Shown here: positions 55,939 through 64,000 of the stretch, piece by piece | Layout of the letters: each line of letters begins with the position of its first letter | Position numbering within the stretch: the stretch's first letter is position 1 | Source: Glycine soja | Lineage: Eukaryota > Streptophyta > Magnoliopsida > Fabales > Fabaceae | Assembly: GCF_004193775.1 (NCBI RefSeq) | Contig: NC_041003.1 | Location: 25,236,398 to 25,300,397 of the forward strand | Length of the DNA stretch: 64,000 nucleotides | Reading direction: 5' to 3' | Notes under the pieces: generated by a model | Databases searched by the model: none | What the model was told of the DNA's origin: nothing | The model's input: the letters and a program-made list of their open reading frames with translations, nothing else | Program-made: the position numbers and the translations under genes

Positions 55939-58291
55939 ATGACAAACAATCCTTTAAGAGCAAATAATATGGAAAAAAATTCCAAGAAGAAGCAAGGAGA
56001 ATGTTCATAGGATGTTATCAACCGTTTGGACTTGGAATGGTTCTCTCAACAATGGTTCAACTTCCCCAATCTACTGGAAGTACAAGGACTGTCAAAGTTT
56101 GTGTAGGTAAAATGAACATTTTATACAAAGCCAGTCAAGGTTTTCTACACTTGCGCACATGCTAACCTTGAAGGTAACCTCTTCTCTACTGTTAATGGAG
56201 TAGATATGATCATTAATGTTGTTGTGTGGAAGGAAGTAGTCAATCTAGACATGGGTGGAGTCCGCAAGTTTGATGAAATGCCTGATGGGTACAACAAAAT
56301 GTAGAACTATAAGGGAATGCTTCTTGACCCTATTAGGAACTTGAGGAATCACTTAGGAGTTAGTGGATTGACTGCAAAGGATAGAATGTTAGTATACCTC
56401 ATCACCTACATTCTCACACCTAGGTCAAGCAATCATGCTCAAGTAACGGATGATGATCTACGGATAGTTTATGGTATGGAATCAGGCATCAAGATGAACT
56501 AGGTACTGCTGATTAAAGACATTATGATGAAGTGTCATCACCTGGTGGATTATAAATTCCTTTATGGTGTGCTTGCCTCAAGATTCATTAACAACTTCAA
56601 TGTTGATGTCTCTATTAAGATTGTTGACTTTACCAAAGCCTCTAGTGAGATTACCAAAAGGCATCTCAAGAAGCTTGGAATGAGGTTTGTTGATCATGAA
56701 TGGATAATGGGTGGAGTGCCTTGATAAGTGTCATATTTTAGTTATTTTTTGGATTAAAATGTTAGCACTTATCTCTTAACTGTAATAGTTTTCTTATAAA
56801 ACTTCCTTTAAATCTAGTTGTTTTATTTATTGTACATTTATTAATGTTTTTGTTTAAATATTGAAGCTTCATCCATGCATTCCTTATATTTTGATGGTTG
56901 TTTGTTAGATCCAGAACCATGCTAAGATTGAAGGGCAAAAGGGTCATGTTTGCAATATTTTAGAGTACCATTTGCCCAGTCTAGCAACTAACTCGCATGG
57001 ACTAGTGAAGTTTCTTCAAACTTATGTAAGCAACTCACCTGGATGAGTACAACTCGTCTGGGCGAGTGAATGCCTTCAGCCTTAAGCAACCAACTTGCCT
57101 GGGCGAGTTGGTCTGGCACCTCTTGGTTCAATTTCTATAAAATCCATGCAAACCAAAGGAGAAAGAGAGCAAAGGCACTGCAGAAATAGAGGAAGAAGCT
57201 CAAATCTAGGAGAGAGAAAGGAGAAAGGAAGTGGCGTTGGGCTATAGATTTGTGACCGTGGATCGCATCCTTCATCATTTCTCCTTTTGATCTTGTGCTC
57301 TATACAATGATCAGCTAGTTTCTCTAAAGGATTGGATGTAATCTTCATACCCTTATGTATCTCTTTTGATATTTTATATATGTATGAATCTTTTCTGCTC
57401 ATTACTAGTGATTTCATTTTGTTTGTAATGCTTGATTGTATTTGATCACTAGTTTTAAGAAATTGAATTTTAAGTTTGACTGGAAAGTACTCTTAGAATT
57501 TGAGTTGAATGAATTTACTCTTTATGTTACGTTGCTAAGAATAAAGCATAACATTTTGATTGCAAATAGTATGAGATTATGATTGTAATGTTGGAATATT
57601 TATTTCATATGTGAGGAATCGATATACGGTTAACATTCTTAGGATTCTTGAGTACAAGGGATTGATTCGGGGTAATTTAATGTGTGCATTATTGATGCTA
57701 AAAAATGATTCATATATGTTAATCTTATTAGGATACTGGGGTATGAACAATGAAATCCAATCCTTCATCTTTCTTGAATTAATTTAATTTGTTTTAATTT
57801 TTTCCATAATTTTACGTATTTCTGACGCACTAATTTTGTTATTTTCATTATTTATGCTATTTGATTACTTTTTATTTTCGTTATTTCCGTTAAACCCATG
57901 ATATTTCAATTAATTTTGTACATAACTATTGAACTGCTTACTTTTATCTGGAGAAATTGAGTAACTCAAGTCCTTGTGGAGACTATCTCTTTTATAAAAT
58001 ATGTAATCTATGACGACATTGGTACGCTTGCCAATAGTCTAACAAGCCTGTAGCTAGAAACATTGAAGGGATGGAAGAAGATGCTAAAGATGAAGCTCCA
58101 CAAGGCCTGCACATCAATGGAGTCCTTTTGAGTCCCTTATGATTCAGAAGATGGATGCTATGTTTCACCTCCATCAAGAGCACTCAGCTGAAGTTCATAG
58201 TTCTTTGGAGAATATAACTACCCGACTAGAAAACATTGAGACTAGGTTGACCCTTAGAAACCTCCTAAATTTTGATGAGGATGAAGCTTAA
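55939..58291 (+). pseudogene. Envelope-like/plant-transposon-domain ORF of the copia element, interrupted
   Basis: From ATG 55939 a single frame of 261 codons runs to 56721, with stops TAG, TAG, TGA, TAG and a later TAG after GIKMN but no frameshift. It then resumes at 58050 beyond a solo LTR (VARNIEGMEEDAKDE). After a TGA and a frameshift it ends in a coiled coil (SLENITTRLENIETRL) at 58291. Segments such as CAHANLEGNLFSTVNGVD, YILTPRSSNHAQV and YGVLASRF resemble the legume plant-transposon-protein domain. The position 3' of copia pol is where SIRE elements carry an envelope-like ORF. That identity is an inference, and membrane segments are not evident. Confidence 0.6.
56717..58049 (+). mobile_element. 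Solo LTR TGATAAGTGTCA...CTAACA, TSD TGCCT/AGCCT
   Basis: The LTR spans 56722-58044 (1323 bp), flanked by TGCCT (56717-56721) and AGCCT (58045-58049). The host ORF reads on in phase when it is removed. U3 has CTCACC/CTCGTC words at 57034 and 57053 (19 bp apart), another near 57095, and CTATAAAATC at about 57135 as TATA box. Confidence 0.8.
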
Positions 58292-58924
58292 TTGTGTTTT
58301 TAGTGTTTGTTTCTATTGTTTGATTGTCCTTTCTTTTTGTTTTTAATCTTGTTTTTATTTCTCTAGTCAAATATTATGATGTTTGATTAAGTATTTATGT
58401 TTTCTTATAATGGTTGTATTGATTAAGTTGTAATGGTTATTCTATGAATGAAATGATATGATATTTTCCCTGTTCACATCATACTTTGTCTGTTTTTTTT
58501 TTTAGCTATGACTTTTTGGCCTTGTTGTTCCAAAAGGGGGAGAAATATTGCATTAGGAAGTAGTAGTACATTGGTAACTTACTCTACTCTATGATGATGA
58601 TGAGATATGACTTGACACTTCTCTTAGTGTTCAGAAACTTTCAGGTTGCTTTTTCAAGAGAAGTCTCTACTCTCAAGACTCTCCAAATGCACTCAAATAA
58701 CAACTCAAGTTTGGCATCATCAAAGCCAAAAAGGGGGAGATTGTTAGAGATAGGGGAGCAACATTAAGATTAAGCTTTTGAGCTTGAAGAAGTCTTGTCT
58801 TTTTACATGCCCAACTCTTTGAGTGGTATTTGTATTGATTGTTGAGATCTTAGTCTTTATCTTTCCATATGTACATCATGCATCATCATGTAGAGGTAGG
58901 AAGATTGTTTCTAAAGTTAGAAAC
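58292..58924 (+). other. Copia 3' untranslated region, two polypurine tracts and LTR start
   Basis: AAAAGGGGGAGAAAT (about 58532-58546) and AAAAAGGGGGAGAT (58728-58741) are purine tracts of the type that precede SIRE 3' LTRs. TGTTAGAGATAGG begins the LTR at 58742. The LTR is cut at 58924 by the next gypsy element after 183 bp. Confidence 0.75.
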
Positions 58925-60038
58925 TGATGGAAGCTTGCTTGAGAAGCTTCTATGGAGGCTGGATCTTTGAGCTTCAATAAGGTCCTTCAATGATGATTTT
59001 CAGCCATGGAGTTGCAGCGAAAGATAAAGGAGAAGAGGTGAGAGGAGGTGTCATCAACTAGAGAATAAGCCATGGAAGGAGAAGCTTCACTACCAAGAGA
59101 GTGTCTTGGATAAGAAGCTTAGAGAGGAAGCTTCAATGGAGGAAGAGAATGAGAGAGATGGGGGTGTAGGAATTCAAGGAAATTAGGGAGAGAAATTAAA
59201 CTTTGAAGTGTGTCTCACAAGTTTCTCATTCATCAAAGTTATGGCAAGTGTTACACATGTTTCTATTTATAGACTAGCATATGGGAAGCTTCCTTGAGAA
59301 GCAAGGAAGGTAGCTTCTTGGGAAGCTAGAGGAAGAAAGCTTCCTTCAGAAGCTAGGGTAGGGCTACTCACACTCCTTCAATAGCTAAGTTCACCCCATG
59401 CCAAAATACATGAACATACAATGGGAAGCTTTCTTGAGAAGAAGCAAGAAAGGTAGCTTCCTTGCGAAGCAAGGAAAAAAGCTTCCTTAAGAAGCTAGAG
59501 GGGGGCTACTCAGACCCCTCCAATAGCTAAGCTCACCCCCATGCCAAAATACATGAAAATACAATGGGAAGCTTCCTTAAGAAGCAAGGAAGGTAGCTTC
59601 CATGGGAAACAAGGAAGAAAGCTTCCTTGAGAAGCTAGAGGGGGGTTACTCACACCCCTCCAATAGTTAAGCTCACCACATGCCAAAATACATGAAAATA
59701 CAAAAAAAATCCCTACCTCAAAGACTACTCAAAATGTTGTGAAATACAAGGCTAAAACCCTATACTACTAGGGTACTCTTAACTTGTAGGGTAGGGTGTC
59801 CTTAATTTGTAGGGTACCCTACAAACCTAAAATGGCCAAAATACAAGGCCCAAAACAAGGAAAACATATTCTAATATTTACAAAGAAAAGTGGACCCAAC
59901 CTTGGCCCATGGGCTCAGAAATCTATCCTAAGGTTCATGAGAACCCTAGGGCCTTCTTCAGCAGCTCTAGCCCAATCCTCTTGGAGTCTCTTGCTCATGG
60001 CTCTGGTGAATGGTCCCTTCCTAGGGAGGATTGCATCA
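58925..60038 (-). repeat. 3' LTR of a minus-strand TGATG...CATCA family element
   Basis: The LTR starts TGATGCAATCC at 60038 after AAGGGGGAGGGAA and ends CTTCCATCA at 58925. At 1114 bp it is longer than its relatives because GAAGCTTCC-type words are repeated between 59280 and 59660. TCTATAAATAG near 59265-59275 (minus) is the TATA box. Confidence 0.85.
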
Positions 60039-60955
60039 TTCCCTCCCCCTTGAAGAAGATTTGACCTCAAATCTGTTGGTTCCTCCTCCTTAGTATCAGC
60101 TTCACCTGTAAAAGGAATTAAATCATAAATGTTAAAAGTGTTGTTGACTCCATACTCTTCTGGGAGGTCCAACCTATATGCATTGTTATTGACCCTCTCC
60201 AAGACCTGAAAAGGTCCATTACCTCTAGGACTAAGCTTGGATTTCCTCTTAGTAGGGAATCTATCCTTCCTAAGATAGAGCCAAACCCAGTGCCCTTCAT
60301 TAAGAACTAGCTCCTTTCTCCCTCTATTGCCTTTACTTCCATACACAATTGTTTGGTTCCTAACCCTCTCATGCAACTTCTTTACAAACTCTGACCTAGA
60401 TTGTCATTCTTTATGTATAAAACAAGTGTCAAGTGGGAGGGGAATTAGGTCTAAGGGAGCTAGATGATTGAACCCATAGACAACCTCAAAAGGGGATTGC
60501 TTGGTGGTTCTATGAACCCCCACTGTTGTAGGAAAATTCTACATGAGGAAGATACTCATCCCAAGACTTTCATAAGGGCCCTTAAAAGGGTGGATGGAGA
60601 CCTATTCACTACCTCTGTTTGCCCATCAGTTTATGGATGGCAAGTAGTAGTGAAAAGAAGCTTAGTTCCTAGCTTAGCCCATAAGGTTTTCCAGAAGTAG
60701 CTAAGGAACTTAGTATCTCTACCAACTACAAATCCTAAGAAAACTATATTATCTATACAAAAGGTACACTTCTCTATATTGGCATAGAGTGTTTTTCCTA
60801 AGAACTGAAAGAACTTGCCTTAGATATCCTAAGTAATCATCTAGGCTCCTACTGTAAACTAAAATATCATCAAAATAAACAACTACAAATCTACCTATGA
60901 AATCCCTTAAGACATGTAAGAGTACAAATATCATCATACTTTATCTTGTTATTGC
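59915..60955 (-). pseudogene. pol fragment: RT piece fused to integrase C-terminus
   Basis: On the minus strand the piece 60937-60749 holds the RT active-site segment with VVVYFDDILVYSRSLDD intact. It then passes directly near 60735 into integrase sequence (TTTCHP, stop, TDGQTEVVNRS), so the rest of RT, RNase H and half of integrase are deleted. The piece 60376-59915 is the pol C-terminus (NEGHWVWLYLRKDRFP, GPFQVLERVNNNAYRLDLP). Its last 41 codons extend into the LTR. Several stops break the integrase part. The 5' continuation is interrupted at about 60956. Confidence 0.8.
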
Positions 60956-61004
60956 ATAATACTTTCGCTTATCTTAAGTTCTTTGGAACCCTAGCTTTTA
61001 CCTT

Positions 61005-62033
61005 TTGCGAACCCCCAACAAGAAAGAACCACAGCTTAGGAACCGACATGAGTCATTTTCATCTAGTGTTAATAGTGAGGGTACTAGTCATAAGGACCCT
61101 TTATCTAGAATATTAGATGAGTTGAGTTCCCTCAAGTTATGGAAAGAAAAACTAGAAAGAAAAGAAAAAAGAAAAGGGAGGGTAGAAATAAGTCAAAATG
61201 AGAGGGAACAAATAAGGGAAGAAGAGAGAAGGAAAATACTAAGAGTTAAGAAAAGAAAAACATGCCTCCTATAGTAGTCATGACTCCTGCAAGAGCCTAA
61301 GTGAAGAACTTAGTGACTATTATGGAGGAAGGCATATATCACATCCTAGACCTCACTCCCATAGGAGAAAAAAGGAATGAAAGTCTCAAGAGGCTAACAT
61401 TAACCTCTCATACTTCCATGGGAAGGACAATGTAGAGGCTTATTTAGATGGAAAATGAAGGTTGAGCAACTTTTTGCTTGCCATCATACAAGTGAAGAAA
61501 GAAAGGTTCCTTTGGCTACCCTTAGCTTCCAAGGGTATGCCCTCTATTGGTGGACTTCCCTTGTTAGGGAAAGAAGGATTCATGGGGATCCTCCAATAGA
61601 GTATCGGAAAGACTTGAAAAGTGCCCTTAGAAATAGGCACATCTTCTCCTATTATGAAAGGGAGCTTATGGACAAGCTCCAAAGGCTTAGACAAGGTAGT
61701 ATGAGTGTTGAAGAGTATAGGAAACAAATGGAACTACTCCTTTTGAGAGCTGGGCTTAGGGAGGAGGAAAGAAAAAGTATTGCTAGGTTCCCTAGTGGAC
61801 TTAATATGGAAGTGAGGGACAAGGTTGAGCTCCTTCCATATAGGGACCTAGATGACCTAGTCCAACTTTGCATAAGGGTAGAGCAATAACTTAAAAGGAA
61901 GCCTACTTCAAAATCTTATGGCTCTCACTCTTATCCAGAGAAAGACCAAGGTCAAGGCATCTTATGGGTTGCACCTCCTAAGCCCAAAGATGATAAGGGA
62001 AAGAATAGAAAAAGAAAAAAAGAACAACCTTTA
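61005..62033 (+). pseudogene. gag of the second copy: core kept, zinc knuckle lost
   Basis: The first part (to 61274) matches the Lys/Glu-rich N-terminus of the first copy. A frameshift lies near 61450. The piece 61455-61889 then holds the Retrotrans_gag core (ALYWWTSLVRERR, MSVEEYRKQMELLLLRAGL). A stop follows at IRVEQ. The zinc-knuckle region between about 61990 and 62030 is deleted compared with 52380-52660. It cannot encode a full gag. Confidence 0.75.
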
Positions 62034-62880
62034 ATGGTTAAGGAGGAGTGTAATGAGGTAAGTGTCTCCTCCAAGAGATTAGCTAAGAAGGAAAGTCATT
62101 TTGCAATAAAGACAAACATTAAAGAAACTTCCCTTCCTAAACAACCTCCACATCTTCTCCTTTGTAAAAGGACACTTGTTAGCACCACCATACCTCTTGA
62201 GCTTGAGGTTATTCCTCAGGTAAAGATGTTGTTGGATGAGGGTTTGGTTCGTAAGATCTTAAATCCTTGTGCTTTGTTGGTGCCCAAAATAGGTATTATG
62301 AGGCACCAAATCCCTATGATAGGTGGTATGGTGAATGTGTTGAGTGGTGCAACCCTCTTTTGTAAAATCACCCACGCATCCAACATCTTCATGATTCGTA
62401 TACATAGGGACTCATTAGGTAGGTTTGCTATTATTTTTGGTTTCAATACAAACCTAGGTGCTCATATGGGACACCTTAAGTTTGTTGTACTTTTTGGTAG
62501 GAGTAATCAACATGAAAATACAGAAAAATGTATGTTTTATTGCATTATTTTCCTTAATTTTTTAAATAGTGATCAAGGGGTTCCCACGGATCCTAAGAGA
62601 ATAGAGGTCATTCCTGAGTAGCCCACTCCACCAAGTATAAGGACAATTTGGGGCTTCCATGACTAAACAAAATTTTACAAAAGTTTTGTCCCATATTTTT
62701 CTATACTTGTAGCACCACTCTTTGAGTTGGTGAGAAACCATGTTCTCTCATGGGAAAATGCCTAGGAAAGGGGATTTTAGACCTCACCCTACTCTAAAAT
62801 ACCCAACACCACTAATATATATGTTTTTATTCTTTTTACAAGTGTTGAGGGAAGAAGCCTAGAGTTTCAAGAACTTCTAG
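62034..62880 (+). pseudogene. Degraded RT of the second copy with the same pol junction
   Basis: The piece 62034-62621 repeats the pattern of 52670-53290: LLDEGLVRKILNPCALLVPK, FMIRIHRDSLGRF and FGFNTNLGAHMGHL in place of the catalytic box. The jump from FELVRNHVLSWENA to the short linker and pol C-terminus (about 62790-62880) is the same as in the first copy. A TAG occurs at EVIPE. Confidence 0.7.
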
Positions 62881-62914
62881 ATTTGAGGTCAAATCCTTTT
62901 CAAGGGGGAGGGGA

Positions 62915-63783
62915 TGATGCAATCCTACCCCCCAAGGGCATTGGATAGAAGACTCCAAGAAAATTGGACCAGAGATGCAGGAGAAGGCCCTAGGGTTCTC
63001 ATGATCCTTAGGGTAGATTTTGAGCCCATGGGCTAAGTATAAGCCCACTTATCTTTGTAAATATTAGAATAAGTTTTCCTTCTTTTGGGCCATGTATTTT
63101 GGTCATTTTAGGTTTGTAGGGTACCCTACAAATTAAGGGTACAAGTTAAGGGTACCCTAGTAGTATAAGGTTTTAGCCTTGTATTTCAGGGCATTTTAAG
63201 TTGGGACTTTTTTTTTATTTCCATGTATTTTGGGGGGTGAACTTAGCTATTGGAGGGGTGTGTGTTCCCATGGGGGTGAGCTATTGGACGGGTGTAACAC
63301 TTGCTCCCCAAGGAAGCTTCTTAGGGAAGCTTCTCAAGGAAGCTTTGTTCCTTCATGTATTTTGGCATGCGGGTGAGCTTAGCTATTGGATGGGTGTAAC
63401 ACTAGCTTCTCAAGGAAGCTATCTAGGCTATAAATAGAAGCATGTGTAAGACTTGTGGTAACTTTGATGAATGAGAGTCTTGTGAGACACACTTCAAAGT
63501 TTAACTTCTCTCCCTATCTTTCTTTCATTCCCATGCTGCTTTTTCTCTCTCTCTCTCATTTTCTTTCTCCACTGAAGCTTCCTCTATAAGCTTATTATCC
63601 AAGACACTCTCTTGGTGGTGAAGCTTCTTCTTCCATGGCTTATTCCCTAGCGAATGGCGCCTCGTCTCACCTCTTCTCCTTTATCTTCCACTGCAACTCC
63701 ATGGTTGAAAATCACCATTGAAGGACCTCATTGAAGCTCAAAGATCCAACCTCAATAGAAGCTTCTCAAGCAAACTTCCATCA
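62915..63783 (+). repeat. 3' LTR of the second copy
   Basis: It starts TGATGCAATCC and ends CTTCCATCA, 869 bp. It has an insertion-like stretch near 63110-63165 with the word GGGTACCCTA repeated, also seen in the 58.9 kb LTR. That makes it closer to that copy than to the 49 kb one in this part. Confidence 0.85.
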
Positions 63784-64000
63784 CACTTGGTTATTTTTTT
63801 TCTAATTTTTTTCCAGATGTCTAGAAAATTCAGTAAAAATTTCAGCTCAAAATTTGCAGTGACTAATTCCTAGTAATTTTTACAAGTTCGTATGTTCAGG
63901 TTACCAGCACCAGCGATTTCAAACTTCGAATTTTTTAAGCATGATATATTGATTGCCTTAGGTTTACTTTCAACTTCCCTATGTATGTTTAACTCACTAG
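63784..64000 (-). mobile_element. 5' internal region of a minus-strand family member, running off the window
   Basis: The sequence is the reverse complement of about 50700-50900 inside the complete element. It is probably the upstream continuation of the element whose 3' LTR is 58925-60038, separated from it by the copy at 60956-63783. Confidence 0.65.

Larger units (their letters stand above)
60956..63783 (+). mobile_element. 5'-truncated second copy of the non-autonomous gypsy element
   Basis: It begins within the region upstream of gag (compare 51780-51873), without a 5' LTR. It continues through gag, the RT remnant, the same pol junction, the purine tract AAGGGGGAGGGGA and a 3' LTR ending at 63783. 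It is followed by CACTT. It lies inside, or against, a minus-strand relative. Confidence 0.75.

Noticed and set aside
61652..61873. Minus-strand Ser-rich frame opposite gag
   Set aside because: The plus strand encodes the Retrotrans_gag core; this is its shadow.
1..64000. A defence system, CRISPR array or bacterial operon
   Set aside because: The repeats are not regularly spaced direct repeats with unique spacers. Gene content, primer sites, LTRs and base composition are those of a plant genome.

Overview
The window looks like the pericentromeric, repeat-dense part of a legume chromosome, most likely soybean or a close relative. That assignment rests on recognising the LTR word families and on the element types present; no host marker gene supports it. 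I find no convincing host gene, tRNA, rRNA or CRISPR array. Almost everything assignable is LTR-retrotransposon sequence: gag/pol remnants with many in-frame stops, LTRs, primer binding sites, polypurine tracts and 5-bp target-site duplications (TSDs).

Layout. 1-5.1 kb: a cluster of paired palindromes upstream of an intact acidic ORF of unknown function (2147-2578, +), then a dead 'plant transposon protein' gene (3886-5136, -). 5.4-7.1 kb: a solo LTR with perfect TSDs. 8.7-18.5 kb: a minus-strand Tat/Ogre-like Ty3-gypsy element with ORF1, gag, protease, RNase H and integrase; its reverse transcriptase (RT) is lost except for a short inverted piece. 18.5-24.0 kb: a minus-strand Athila-like element with gag and protease only. 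24.1-27.4 kb: a solo LTR with a second solo LTR of the same family inside it. 27.4-47.4 kb: several gag-only derivatives of the Tat-like family in both orientations, forming inverted pairs with tandem hairpin arrays and further insertions. 47.4-49.0 kb: the 5' end of another gypsy element. 49.0-58.9 kb: the 3' half of a SIRE-like Ty1-copia element, interrupted by a complete non-autonomous gypsy element (49094-54450) and by a solo LTR (56722-58044). 58.9-64 kb: two more members of that gypsy family in opposite orientations.

The parts do not work together as a pathway. They record nested insertion: target duplications, 'empty' sites visible in a paralogous arm, and coding frames that read across an insertion show the order of events. 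Most elements lack their own polymerase or carry stops, so mobilisation in trans by intact relatives is the likely explanation for several families.

The most interesting signal is architectural. At least three unrelated palindromic words (TAATCGATTA, GCTTAGC and GCCCAGGCGAG types) each occur as pairs about 18-21 bp apart, just upstream of TATA boxes in different LTR families. The same design precedes the envelope-like ORF inside the copia element. All calls come from reading the sequence by eye; no search or alignment program was run.
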